From Nucisporomicrobium flavum (GTDB lineage Bacteria > Actinomycetota > Actinomycetes > Mycobacteriales > Micromonosporaceae): a stretch of 64,000 nt of DNA. The DNA is taken from assembly GCF_016464385.1 (NCBI RefSeq), contig NZ_JADMLH010000004.1, positions 62,001 to 126,000 on the forward strand. The letters are read 5' to 3'. The notes under the pieces were generated by a model. The model was not told the DNA's origin. It saw only the letters and a list, made by a program, of their open reading frames with translations, and searched no databases. Numbering within the stretch: position 1 is the stretch's first letter; each line of letters begins with the position of its first letter. Of the stretch, positions 17,971-26,824 are shown one piece after another. The position numbers and the translations under genes are program-made.

Positions 17971-20844
17971 GTGAGTAACCCGCTCGATGGTCCGGTCCGC
18001 CTCGACATCCTCGGTCAGCTGCAGGCGTGGCACGGGACGACGGCGGTGCCGCTCGGGTCGGTCAAACAGCGGGTCGTCCTCGGCGCGCTGGCGCTGCACG
18101 CCAACCGTCCCATCGGCCGCGAGCAGCTCATCGACGCGGTGTGGGGCGACGACGCACCCACGTACGCGGTGAACCTCCTGCAGAAGCACGTGTCCGGGCT
18201 GCGGCAGGTGCTGGACCCGGTCCGCTCCGCCCGTACCCGCTCCGAGGTGCTGTCCTGGACCGACGCCGGATACCTGCTGTCCGTGCCCCCGGACCACCTC
18301 GACCTCGAGCGCTTCGACCGGGGCCTCACCGGGGCGCGCGCCGCCCGGGCGGCCGGTGACCTCGCGACGGCGTCCGAGCGCCTGCACGCCGCGCTGGCCC
18401 TCTGGCGCGGCCCGGTGCTCGACGGGCTGAGCAGCCCGCTGCTGGACGCCGAACGTGACCGGCTCGCCGAGCGTCACATCCTGGCCCTCGAGGAACGCAT
18501 CGACATCGACCTGGCCCTCGGCAACGACCAGGACCTCGTGGCCGAGCTGCGCCGGCTGGTGGCCGCGCACCCGCTGCGGGAACGGCTGCGCGGGCTGCTG
18601 ATGCGCGCGCTGTACCGCGACGGGCGGCAGGGCGAGGCCCTCGCCGCCTTCCGCGAGGCCCGCGACCACCTCCTGGCGGAACTGGGCATCGACCCCGACC
18701 CGGAACTGCAGATGCTGCACCAGCGCATCCTCAACGGCGAGGCCGAGCTCTCCCGCCGCGCCCCGGCGGCCCACCCGCCCGCGCCGCCGGCCCCGGCGAC
18801 CCGCGAGGCCCCGGCGGCGTCCGGGCCGGCCCAGCTGCCGCACGCCCTGGCGCACTTCACCGGGCGTACGGCCGAGATGGACCGGCTGACCGCGCTGGCC
18901 GGCACCGACCACAGCGTGATGATCGTGGCCATCACCGGCACCGCCGGCGTCGGCAAGACCTCGCTGGCGCTGCAGTGGGCGCACCGCGTGGCCCCCGACT
19001 ACCCCGACGGCCAGCTGTACGTGAACCTGCGCGGCTTCGACCCCCAGGGCGGCCCGATGGACCCGGGCGTGGTGCTGCGCGGTTTCCTCGAGGCGTTCGG
19101 GGTGCCGGCCCAGCAGATCCCCGCCACCGTGCCGGACCGGGCGGCCCGCTTCCGCAGCCTCCTGGCCGGTCGCCGGGTGCTCGTGGTGCTCGACAACGCG
19201 CGCGACACTGACCAGGTGCTGCCGCTGCTGCCCGGCACGCACGGGAGCGCCGCCGTGGTCACCAGCCGCCGCCGGCTCTCCGCGCTGGTCGCCGCCGGGG
19301 CGGTCCCGGTGACCCTGGACCTGCTGGCCGACGACGAAGCCGCGCTGCTGCTGGCCCGCCGGTTCGGCGCCGAGCGCGCCGCCGCCGAGCCGGAAGCCGT
19401 GGCCGGCCTGGTCACCATGTGCGCCGGGCTGCCGCTGGCGCTGGCCATCGTCGCCGCCCGGGCCGCCGCGTTCCCGCACCACCGGCTGTCCGCGCTGGCC
19501 GCCGAACTGCGCGAGGCGACCGGACGGCTGGACGCGTTCATGGGCGAGACCGAGAGCAGCGATGCCCGGGCCGTGCTGTCGTGGTCGTACCACCAGCTCA
19601 GCGATGACGCGGCGCGCCTGTTCCGGCTGCTCGGGCTGCACCCCGGGCCCGAGATCACCTATCCGGCCGCGGCCAGCCTGGCCGGGGTGCCCGTACGGCA
19701 GGTGCGGCGGCTGCTCGGCGAGCTGTCCGGGGCACACCTGCTCGAGGAACGGGCGCCGGGACGGTTCGCGTTCCACGATCTGCTGCGGGCGTACGCGGCC
19801 GAGCAGGCGCACGACATCGACCCCGAACCGGACCGGCACGCCGCGACCCGCCGGGTGCTCGACCACTACCTGCACACCTCGCACGGCGCCGACCGGCTGC
19901 TGTACGCGTACCGGGAACCCATCGCGGTGGATCCCGCCGACCCGGCGGCGACCGTCCTGACCTTCACCGGCGCCGAGGCCGCCCTCGCCTGGTTCCTGAC
20001 CGAGCAGTCCGTCCTGGTCGAGGCGATCATGCACGCCACCGGCGCCGGCTTCCCGGCGCACGCGAGCCAGCTCACCTGGACCATCACCGCGTTCCTCAAC
20101 TACCAGGGCAAGTGGCACGCGTGGGCCGGCTGCCTGCGCGCCGCCCTGGAGGCCTGCGAGCGGACCGGCGACGTGAACGGCGCCGCGCTCGCCCACCGGC
20201 TGCTCAGCATCGCCCTGCTCCAGCTGGACCTCCTCGACAAGGCCGCGGACCACGCCCGGCAGGCGCTCGAGCTGTACGGCAAGTCCGGCGAGAAGGCCCG
20301 CAGCGCCCGCCTGCACCTGGACCTCGGCCGGATCCTGGAACGCCAGAGCGACCACGCCGCCGCGCTGGACCGGGCCAGGCTGGCCCGGGACCTGTTCCAG
20401 GAGGCGGGCGACCGGTCCGGCGAGGCGGACGCGCTGAACTGGATCGGCTGGTATTCCGCCAACCTCGGCCAGCACACCGACGCCCTGCGGTTCTGCCGGG
20501 AGTCGCTGGAGCTGCACCGCGAGGTCGGCGACTATCCCGGTCAGGCCGACACCTGGGACACCCTCGGCTTCGCCACCCACCAGCTCGGTGACTACGCCGA
20601 GGCCACGGTGTGCTTCGAGCACGCCCTGGAGCTCTGGCGCCGGCTCGGCGACCGGTACGAGGTGGCCACCACCCTGCTCCGCCTGGGTGACACCCGGCAG
20701 GCTGCCGGCGACCCCGCCGCGGCCGGCGCCCTGTGGCGCGAAGCCGGCGACATCCTCGACGACCTCGGCCACCCCCAGGCCGACCAGCCGCGGGCCCGGC
20801 TCGCGGGAGAAAAGCTCGTCCATCCATTGAGGAAAGGTGAATGA
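17971..20844 (+). CDS. AfsR/SARP-family transcriptional activator with NB-ARC and TPR domains
   Basis: 957 residues. An N-terminal OmpR-type winged helix and BTAD domain (about 1-260; LGALALHANRPIGREQLIDAVWG, then the helical region up to ALAAFREARDHL) is followed by a Pro/Ala linker and an NB-ARC ATPase with GTAGVGKTS (G328-K329-T330). Further on are a LVVLDNARD Walker B-type segment and C-terminal TPRs (about 690-930). This is the large AfsR architecture of pathway-specific activators for secondary metabolism. GTG 17971 follows ACGAGGG; GTG 17968 is the alternative. It probably activates this cluster, and the stop overlaps the start region of the peptide gene. Confidence 0.92.
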   Translation: MSNPLDGPVRLDILGQLQAWHGTTAVPLGSVKQRVVLGALALHANRPIGREQLIDAVWGDDAPTYAVNLLQKHVSGLRQVLDPVRSARTRSEVLSWTDAGYLLSVPPDHLDLERFDRGLTGARAARAAGDLATASERLHAALALWRGPVLDGLSSPLLDAERDRLAERHILALEERIDIDLALGNDQDLVAELRRLVAAHPLRERLRGLLMRALYRDGRQGEALAAFREARDHLLAELGIDPDPELQMLHQRILNGEAELSRRAPAAHPPAPPAPATREAPAASGPAQLPHALAHFTGRTAEMDRLTALAGTDHSVMIVAITGTAGVGKTSLALQWAHRVAPDYPDGQLYVNLRGFDPQGGPMDPGVVLRGFLEAFGVPAQQIPATVPDRAARFRSLLAGRRVLVVLDNARDTDQVLPLLPGTHGSAAVVTSRRRLSALVAAGAVPVTLDLLADDEAALLLARRFGAERAAAEPEAVAGLVTMCAGLPLALAIVAARAAAFPHHRLSALAAELREATGRLDAFMGETESSDARAVLSWSYHQLSDDAARLFRLLGLHPGPEITYPAAASLAGVPVRQVRRLLGELSGAHLLEERAPGRFAFHDLLRAYAAEQAHDIDPEPDRHAATRRVLDHYLHTSHGADRLLYAYREPIAVDPADPAATVLTFTGAEAALAWFLTEQSVLVEAIMHATGAGFPAHASQLTWTITAFLNYQGKWHAWAGCLRAALEACERTGDVNGAALAHRLLSIALLQLDLLDKAADHARQALELYGKSGEKARSARLHLDLGRILERQSDHAAALDRARLARDLFQEAGDRSGEADALNWIGWYSANLGQHTDALRFCRESLELHREVGDYPGQADTWDTLGFATHQLGDYAEATVCFEHALELWRRLGDRYEVATTLLRLGDTRQAAGDPAAAGALWREAGDILDDLGHPQADQPRARLAGEKLVHPLRKGE

Positions 20845-20846
20845 CA

Positions 20847-21065
20847 ATGTCCGACACCACAAAACGCACAACCGGACGGCGATCCACGGTCGTCCTGCTC
20901 GGCGGTCTGGCCGCCGGCGCGGTGCTCGGTGCGGCGCTGGGGGTGACGACCGGCGACGCCCCGCGGGACGCGTCGGTGCAGGAGCAGTTCCGCTCCGCCT
21001 TCACACCGGGCGCGGCGCAGACGGAGAGCCTCCCCATCAACCGCATCGTCGTGACCGAGCCCTGA
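20847..21065 (+). CDS. Small peptide with N-terminal hydrophobic segment, candidate RiPP precursor or secreted peptide
   Basis: 72 residues: a Lys/Arg-rich N-terminus (KRTTGRRS), a hydrophobic stretch [18 protein letters not shown], then a polar tail ending SLPINRIVVTEP. The start ATG 20847 has GAGGAAAGG (20829-20837) at 9 nt; ATG 20841 overlaps the regulator stop. It ends one base before the radical SAM start codon, so the three genes are tightly coupled. Radical SAM RiPP maturases usually lie beside their substrate peptide, which makes this the best precursor candidate. It lacks a recognisable Nif11 or NHLP leader and could instead be a membrane accessory peptide. Confidence 0.65.
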   Translation: MSDTTKRTTGRRSTVVLLGGLAAGAVLGAALGVTTGDAPRDASVQEQFRSAFTPGAAQTESLPINRIVVTEP

Positions 21066-21066
21066 C

Positions 21067-22950
21067 ATGCCCCTCGCGCCTCTGCCGAACCCGGCACGGG
21101 TCGATCCGGCCGATCGTGCCGGGTGGCCCGTGGTCCTGGTGTCGATGCCGTTCATGGACATCGACTGGCCGTCCATCCAGCTCGGCCTGCTCGGCGAGAT
21201 CCTGCGGGGGCACGGCTTCCCGGTCCGCACGCTGCACGCCAACCTGGACTTCGCCGCCCGCATCGGTGCCGATTACTACCGGCAGCTCGCCGGTCGCCAG
21301 GCGCGCCTGATCGCGGAATGGTTGTTCTCGGTGGAGGCGTTCGGGCCGGAGGCACCCGACCCCGACGGCCGGCTGCTCGACGACTTCGCCACGGAGCTCG
21401 CCGACCTCGGGGACGACTCGCGGGACTGGCGGGCGCGGCTGCTGGAAACCCGCCGCGTCGAGGTGCCCGCGTACCTCGACCGGCTCGCCGCGGACCCGGT
21501 GTGGGACGGCGTCAAGGTTGCGGGGTTCACCTCGACGTTCCAGCAGAACGCCGCGTCGTTCGCGCTCGCCCGCCGCCTGAAGCGGGACCGCCCGGAGCTG
21601 ATCACCGTCTTCGGCGGTGCGAACTTCGACGGCGAGATGGGGCCGGAATGGGTCCGCGCGGTGGAGAGCGTGGACCTGGCCGTCGTGGGGGAGGCGGACA
21701 CCGCCTTCCCCCGGCTGCTCGACCGCCTCGTCGCCGGCGTCCCGCCCACGGGCGAGCCCGGCGTGGCCTGCCGCCTCGACGGGGAGGTGGTGACCACGCC
21801 ACCGGCTCCGCCGCTGCGGCAGCTCGACGACCTGCCCGCGCCGGACTACGCCGAGTACTTCGAGCGGGCGGGACGGCTGGGGCTGCTTCCGCGTACGGGG
21901 CCCGGCGCGGTGCCGATCCCGTTCGAGTCGTCGCGCGGCTGCTGGTGGGGCGAGAAGCACCACTGCACGTTCTGCGGGCTGAACGGCTCGACGATGATGT
22001 TCCGCGCCAAGTCGCCGCAGCGGATGGCCGACGAGTTCGTCACCCAGGCCCGCCGCTACCACAGCTTCCGCTTCCACGGCGTCGACAACATCGTGGACAT
22101 GGGCTACCTCAAGGACCTGTTCCCGGTGCTCGCCGCCGAGGGCGTCACGTATCAGATCTTCTACGAGGTCAAGGCCAACCTGACCCGCGCGCAGGTCCGC
22201 ACGCTGGCTCAGGCCGGGATCACGCAGATCCAGCCGGGCATCGAGTCGCTGAGCTCGCGGGTGCTGCGGCTGATGCGCAAGGGCTCCCGGGCCGCGCAGA
22301 ACATCAACCTGCTGCGCTGGGCGGCGTACTACGGCGTCGAGGTCGGCTGGAACCTGCTGTACGGATTCCCCGGCGAGACCGAGCAGGACTACGCGCAGCA
22401 GGCCGCCGTGCTGCCGCACCTGGTGCATCTCCAGCCGCCGACCGGCGCCGGCCGGGTGTGGATCGAGCGGTTCAGCCCGCTGTTCGGCCAGTCGCCGTCG
22501 CGGACCCCGGAGGCCACCTACCGGTACGTGTACCCGGACACGGTCGACCTCGGCAAGGCGGCCTACTTCTTCGAGTACGACCTGCCCGGCGCGCTGCCGC
22601 CCGACGCGTACACCGCGCTGGTGAAGGAGACCGCGGCCTGGTCCGACGCGTGGTCCGCGGCCCGCCGCCCCACCCTGACGTACTGGTCGTCGCCGGGCCT
22701 GGTGCAGATCTACGACGGCCGGCACCCGGGCGCGGAGGGGACGTACACGTTCGAGGGCCCGCTCGCCGACCTGTACGCCGCCTGCAGCGACCGCCCGATC
22801 ACGGCCGCGGCGGTGCACGACCGGCTGGGCGGGAGCCTGACGCCGGCGCAGATCCGCGAGGCCCTCGACGAGTTCGCCGGCCGGGGGCTGATGGTGCTCG
22901 ACGAGTCGCTCGCGCTGTCCCTCGCGCTGCCCGCCGGCCCGCCCCGGTGA
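21067..22950 (+). CDS. B12-binding radical SAM RiPP maturase (RiPP rSAM C-methyltransferase family)
   Basis: 627 residues. The N-terminus (VVLVSMPFMDIDWPSIQLGLL, then HANLDFAARIGADYY and IAEWLFSVEAFG) and a cobalamin-binding-like region (GGANFDGEMGPEWV, VVGEADTAFPRLL) are typical of the ribosomal peptide maturation radical SAM protein 1 family. The radical SAM cluster is C292-x7-C300-x2-C303 (GCWWGEKHHCTFCG). Members install C-methyl groups or other radical modifications on peptides. ATG 21067 is one base after the stop of the small peptide. A homologue-based product cannot be named. Confidence 0.9.
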   Translation: MPLAPLPNPARVDPADRAGWPVVLVSMPFMDIDWPSIQLGLLGEILRGHGFPVRTLHANLDFAARIGADYYRQLAGRQARLIAEWLFSVEAFGPEAPDPDGRLLDDFATELADLGDDSRDWRARLLETRRVEVPAYLDRLAADPVWDGVKVAGFTSTFQQNAASFALARRLKRDRPELITVFGGANFDGEMGPEWVRAVESVDLAVVGEADTAFPRLLDRLVAGVPPTGEPGVACRLDGEVVTTPPAPPLRQLDDLPAPDYAEYFERAGRLGLLPRTGPGAVPIPFESSRGCWWGEKHHCTFCGLNGSTMMFRAKSPQRMADEFVTQARRYHSFRFHGVDNIVDMGYLKDLFPVLAAEGVTYQIFYEVKANLTRAQVRTLAQAGITQIQPGIESLSSRVLRLMRKGSRAAQNINLLRWAAYYGVEVGWNLLYGFPGETEQDYAQQAAVLPHLVHLQPPTGAGRVWIERFSPLFGQSPSRTPEATYRYVYPDTVDLGKAAYFFEYDLPGALPPDAYTALVKETAAWSDAWSAARRPTLTYWSSPGLVQIYDGRHPGAEGTYTFEGPLADLYAACSDRPITAAAVHDRLGGSLTPAQIREALDEFAGRGLMVLDESLALSLALPAGPPR

Positions 22951-22995
22951 CATCCTGATCCTCCGCGGCCCGGCCGCCCGTCCTTCGAGGTGTGC

Positions 22996-23529
22996 ATGCA
23001 CGACTCCCCGGCCCTGCGCCCCTTCGTCGAGGGCGACCTGCCCTTCCTGGAACGCCTGGACACGGATCCCGACGCGCTGGGCCCGTACGAATGGGCGGGC
23101 TTCACCGACGCGCGGGCCCGCCGCCGCCGCTGGGAGACCGACGGCTACATCGGCACCCGCTCGACGGCGCTCGCGGTCGTACGTCCCGACGACCTGGTGA
23201 TCGGCATCGCCAGCTGGGAGGCGCGCACCCGCGGCGGCCCGATCGGCGGCTGCTACGAGATCGGCCTCGCCCTGCTCCCCGAGCACCGCGGCCGCGGCTA
23301 CGGCACGGCGGCGCAGAGCATGCTGGTGCAGTACCTGCTGCGCTACACGACGGCCAACCGGCTCGAGGCACAGACCGACGCCGAGAACGTCGCCGAGCAG
23401 ACGGCCCTGGAGAAGATCGGCTTCCGGCGCGAGGGCCTGCTCCGCGGGGTCCGCTTCCGCCACGGCATCTGGCGCGACATGGTCATCTACGGCCTCCTCC
23501 GCGACGAGGTCGAGATCCCCCTGGAATGA
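22996..23529 (+). CDS. GNAT N-acetyltransferase (RimJ/RimL-like)
   Basis: 177 residues with the acetyl-CoA loop EHRGRGYGTAAQ and the NVAEQTALEKIGFRREGLLR segment near the C-terminus, typical of RimJ/RimL-like acetyltransferases acting on protein N-termini, antibiotics or small amines. ATG 22996 is chosen for the CGAGG site just upstream; GTG 22990 is possible. It closes the run of plus-strand genes begun at 6.5 kb, 45 nt after the radical SAM gene, so it may tailor or detoxify the product. It is convergent with the next gene. Confidence 0.8.
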   Translation: MHDSPALRPFVEGDLPFLERLDTDPDALGPYEWAGFTDARARRRRWETDGYIGTRSTALAVVRPDDLVIGIASWEARTRGGPIGGCYEIGLALLPEHRGRGYGTAAQSMLVQYLLRYTTANRLEAQTDAENVAEQTALEKIGFRREGLLRGVRFRHGIWRDMVIYGLLRDEVEIPLE

Positions 23530-23533
23530 ACGG

Positions 23534-24997
23534 TCAACGGACGAACAGCGCGATGGTGAAGCCGTCGACGCGCACCTGCGACACCTGACGGAACGAGCCG
23601 TTCAGCGCCGCTTGCTGCGCCGGCGTGAGCTGGTCGGTGGGGCCCGCCCGGCGCCCGGTCTCCAGGTCGTCGCCGCTGAGCGTCCACACCCGGTCCGTGC
23701 CCGCCAGGCAGGCCGCGGGCTCGGCGCACTCGGTCGCCCACAGCGACGCGTTCGCCACCTCGTCCGACCGCAGCAGCACATCCTTCGGTACGTCGTCGCC
23801 CAGGTAGTACCGCAGCGCGAGGTCCGCGAAGTGCCAGCCGCCGCGCGGCGCGTAGATGATCCCGTCGCCGGGGCGGGCCTGGTCATGGATGATCGCCGCC
23901 GCCCGCTGGTAGTCGGAGCCCGAGTGCGTACGCCGGAGGTCCTCCTGCAGAGGCAACCCGATCGCCCCGAGCACCAGGACGACGGCCAGGCCCAGCGGCA
24001 GTCGGAGATCCGCGAGGGCCCGGCCGGCGAGCGCGCACAGCAGCGGGACGACGAACGTCAGGTACCGGCCCACGAACATCGGCGTGACGAGCTGGTCGAT
24101 CGCGTACAGGGCCAGCACCGGTAGCAGGGCCGACAGGAAGAGCAGCGGCGCCCAGCGGCCGCGGAGCGCCATGACCGCGAGGGCGCAGACCGCGCCGCCG
24201 ATCACGCCCGACAGGAAGACGGTTTCGGCGATGCCGGCCAGGTCCGACGGTTCGGCCGCGGACAGCCAGCCGAGCTGGGCGGCGTGCTGGCCCACACCGA
24301 GCAGGGTGAACGGCAGGATGCCCGCCGCCGCGACGGCGACACCGGCGAGCCACGCGAGCAGGGCCCGCCGCTTGATCACCGTGACGGCCACCGCGTGGCC
24401 GAGGAGCAGGAGCAGCGCGAGCTGGTGCGACCACCCCAGGAACAGGGCGCTTGTCGCGTACGCGAGCCAGTCCCACCATCGAGCCGAGTCGAGCGCGCGC
24501 AGCAGGCACAGCGTCGCCGTCACCGCGAACAGGGCGGCCAGGGCGTACCCGCGGGCCTCCTGCCCGTACCGCGACATCACCGGCATCGCCGCCACGAGCA
24601 GCCCGGCCGCCAGCGCGGCGCGCGTACCCCACAGCCGCCGGGCCAGCAGCGCCGTAACCCCGGCCGTGGCCGTGGCGGCGAGCATCGAGGGCGTGCGCAG
24701 CACCAGGATCGAGTCGCCGTAGCCGGCCATGACGTGGGCGAGCAGGTAGTACGGCACGGTCACGCCGTCGATGTGCCGGCCCAGCTCCACGATCTGCGGC
24801 ACCGTACGGTGAGCCGCGCTCCACGTCGCCAGCTCGTCCCGCCACGGCCCCGGCGTACCGGCCCGGTAGCCGACGACCGCGCCGGCTACCACGGTGGGGA
24901 CGAGCCAGCACAGCCATCGGGCCCACAACTCGTCACGGACGGTTGTTCCCGCCGCCGGTTCGGGCCGCGGGGGAGCGAGGGGTGCGAGTGTCTGCAC
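23534..24997 (-). CDS. GT-C fold membrane glycosyltransferase (family 39-like), copy 1
   Basis: 487 residues with about 10-11 hydrophobic spans and a soluble C-terminal domain. The first extracytoplasmic loop carries WRDELATWSAAHR, the acidic pair expected for catalysis in GT-C polyprenyl-phosphate-sugar transferases. GTG 24997 is used because the frame runs back into the neighbouring gene otherwise. It lies 17 nt after the stop of a paralogue of nearly identical length, so the two are cotranscribed. The acceptor (lipid, protein or glycan) is unknown. Confidence 0.8.
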   Translation of the reverse strand: MQTLAPLAPPRPEPAAGTTVRDELWARWLCWLVPTVVAGAVVGYRAGTPGPWRDELATWSAAHRTVPQIVELGRHIDGVTVPYYLLAHVMAGYGDSILVLRTPSMLAATATAGVTALLARRLWGTRAALAAGLLVAAMPVMSRYGQEARGYALAALFAVTATLCLLRALDSARWWDWLAYATSALFLGWSHQLALLLLLGHAVAVTVIKRRALLAWLAGVAVAAAGILPFTLLGVGQHAAQLGWLSAAEPSDLAGIAETVFLSGVIGGAVCALAVMALRGRWAPLLFLSALLPVLALYAIDQLVTPMFVGRYLTFVVPLLCALAGRALADLRLPLGLAVVLVLGAIGLPLQEDLRRTHSGSDYQRAAAIIHDQARPGDGIIYAPRGGWHFADLALRYYLGDDVPKDVLLRSDEVANASLWATECAEPAACLAGTDRVWTLSGDDLETGRRAGPTDQLTPAQQAALNGSFRQVSQVRVDGFTIALFVR

Positions 24998-25014
24998 ACC
25001 CTCAGCGTCGCAGC

Positions 25015-26475
25015 TCAGCCTGTGCGTCGCTGGTACAGCGCGATAGTTCCCAGCGGTAGCAGCCAGTAGCCGGTCCGGCGGTATTCGGCCTCGAACTTCG
25101 CCCGCAGCGCATCGCCGGCGTCGGCCATCGGGTCGCCGGGGTGGCGCGCGCCGACGTACCAGACCCGCTGCGCGTCGAAGCACGTCAGCTCCGGGCACTC
25201 GACCGCCTCCAGTGCGCCTGCGTCGGCCGCGGTCCGGCGCAGCAGCAGGTCGGTCGGCTTCGGGCCGTGGCGCAGCTCGTAGTCGAGGCCCGCGCGCAGG
25301 GACCACGTACCGATGCGGCCGTAGACCACCCCGTCACCCGGCTGCTGACCGGCGCGGACGATCGCCGCGGCCCGGCGGAAGTCCATGCCGCCGTGCGCCG
25401 CGGGCCCGCGCACCACCTGCTGGGACTCGAATCCCACGGCCACGACCATGACGAGCGCGACGACGGTACGGCCGGGCAGCCCGCGCAACGCCACGGCGGC
25501 CAGCAGGGCCAGCGGCACGACGACGACCAGCACGTAGCGCGGCACCCACAGCGGCGAGGTGACGAACGAGACCGCGATGAGCAGCGCGGGTGGGAGCGCG
25601 GCCAGCGCGGCCAGCTCGCCCAGCACCCGCGGGCGTGCCCAGCGGGCGGTCAGGGCGAGGCCGACGACGAGCAGGCCGGCGACCGGCGTCCCGAAGATCA
25701 CGCCGGGAGCGATGAGGACCTGGTGCAGGTCCATCGGCGGGATCCACTCGAGCTGGGTGCCGCGCTGGGCCAGCCCGAGCCGGACCAGCGGCGAGACCAG
25801 CAGCAGCGTGGCGGTGACCATGGCCGCCCAGCGGATCAGCACCCGCCGGTCGCGCCGCAGCAGCACCGCGACGACGTGACCGCTGAGCACCAGCAGACCC
25901 ATCAGGTGCGTGTAGCCGAGCAGGGTGAGCGCTATGCCGTACGCGATCCATCGAAGCCACGTCGGCCGGCCCAGCGCCACGTGCAGCAGGAGCGTGGCGA
26001 GGACTGCGAAGAAGAAGGCCATCCCGTACGCGCGAGCTTCCTGCGCATACCGCGACAGCTGCGGTACGGCGGCCACGATGAGCCCCGCCGTCAGCCCGAC
26101 GCCCGGGGTGAACAGGCGCCGCCCGAGCTCGCCGACCAGCCCCGCACCCAGCACCACGGCGATCAGCGACGGCGCCCGGATCGCGGCCACCGAGTCCCCG
26201 AACACGCCCGTCCAGACGTGCACGAACAGGTAGTACGGCGCGATGACCCCGTCCATGGTCCGCGCCAGCTCGAGAATCTCCCCCGGCGTACGCGCCGCCG
26301 CCGACCACGTCGCGTGCTCGTCCCAGCCCAGCGCCGGCCGGGTCAGCCCGATCGCCCCGGCGATGAGCATCGCGAGGGCGGGCAGCGCCGCGGGGTAGAC
26401 GAGAGGCCCGATCCGCCCGCCCGGCGACGCCTCGGCGGGTGTCTCTTCTGTCCGGGTGAGGGTCGCGGCGGTCAC
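25015..26475 (-). CDS. GT-C fold membrane glycosyltransferase (family 39-like), copy 2
   Basis: 486 residues, clearly paralogous to the downstream copy: LGWDEHATWSAAARTPGEILELARTMDGVIAPYYL aligns with the matching loop there, and SRYAQEARAYGMAF with SRYGQEARGYALAA. Both copies end in a soluble domain with (R)RAAAI(V/I) and GDG(V/I)(V/I)Y. Multiple membrane spans indicate a plasma-membrane enzyme using polyprenyl-phosphate sugars. GTG 26475 starts the recognisable domain; the longer frame to 26622 overlaps the sulfur-leader promoter. It is divergent from the sulfur operon. Confidence 0.8.
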   Translation of the reverse strand: MTAATLTRTEETPAEASPGGRIGPLVYPAALPALAMLIAGAIGLTRPALGWDEHATWSAAARTPGEILELARTMDGVIAPYYLFVHVWTGVFGDSVAAIRAPSLIAVVLGAGLVGELGRRLFTPGVGLTAGLIVAAVPQLSRYAQEARAYGMAFFFAVLATLLLHVALGRPTWLRWIAYGIALTLLGYTHLMGLLVLSGHVVAVLLRRDRRVLIRWAAMVTATLLLVSPLVRLGLAQRGTQLEWIPPMDLHQVLIAPGVIFGTPVAGLLVVGLALTARWARPRVLGELAALAALPPALLIAVSFVTSPLWVPRYVLVVVVPLALLAAVALRGLPGRTVVALVMVVAVGFESQQVVRGPAAHGGMDFRRAAAIVRAGQQPGDGVVYGRIGTWSLRAGLDYELRHGPKPTDLLLRRTAADAGALEAVECPELTCFDAQRVWYVGARHPGDPMADAGDALRAKFEAEYRRTGYWLLPLGTIALYQRRTG

Positions 26476-26620
26476 GCCGTCCGGTTCTAGCGGTGCCCGG
26501 TGAATCGCGGACGGTGGATGGGCTACCACGAGATGAACGTCGAAGCAGGTGTGCGCCGACACACTCCCGAAATCTGGACCGCACTGGCCGAGAATGGCCG
26601 CCCGTGAGAGGCTTACCGGC

Positions 26621-26707
26621 ATGACCGCTGCTGTTGACCGCCGCTTCGTGGCCCGTCGCCACGTCGACTACGGCCGCGTCCGCAGCGCGATGTGTCCGGC
26701 TTCCTGA
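26621..26707 (+). CDS. Putative sulfur-regulatory leader peptide
   Basis: A 28-codon ORF (ATG 26621, TGA 26705-26707) with GAGAGG 9 nt upstream. It contains FVARRHVDYGRVRSAMCPAS at the C-terminus. The RRxVDxxR core and a near-terminal Cys (C25) match the actinobacterial putative leader peptide family often found before sulfur-assimilation genes, and resemble in position the cysteine-responsive attenuator ORFs of mycobacteria. It ends 4 nt before a set of competing hairpins and 117 nt before sirA, so it most likely controls the operon by ribosome stalling. Confidence 0.8.
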   Translation: MTAAVDRRFVARRHVDYGRVRSAMCPAS

Positions 26708-26710
26708 CGC

Positions 26711-26746
26711 CGCCCGACTGATTTTCTCGGGCGCGCCCGACGCGCC
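26711..26746 (+). promoter_or_regulatory. Candidate attenuator with mutually exclusive hairpins
   Basis: CGCCCGA (26711-26717) can pair with TCGGGCG (26727-26733). Alternatively GGCGCG (26730-26735), which overlaps that second arm, pairs with CGCGCC (26741-26746). Both stems are perfect (7 and 6 bp) and cannot coexist. The first arm starts 4 nt after the leader-peptide stop, so a ribosome there would block the first hairpin. Confidence 0.6.
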
Positions 26747-26824
26747 GGCTTCCTCCAGACACTGATGTCGCGGGACCTGCCGTGAGCGTCGCAGCGTGCC
26801 CACGATCTCCGGAGGACCGCCGCC

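Noticed and set aside
6372..20846. Siderophore cluster under iron control
   Set aside because: The N-hydroxylase, exporter and NRPS suggest it, but I found no iron box, no siderophore uptake or reductase gene and no IucA/C-type synthetase. A hydroxamate product is possible, but a siderophore role is not supported.
21316..21343. SigR-like GGAAT-N19-GTT inside the radical SAM gene
   Set aside because: Matches the pattern by chance inside coding sequence with no downstream start; not called a promoter.
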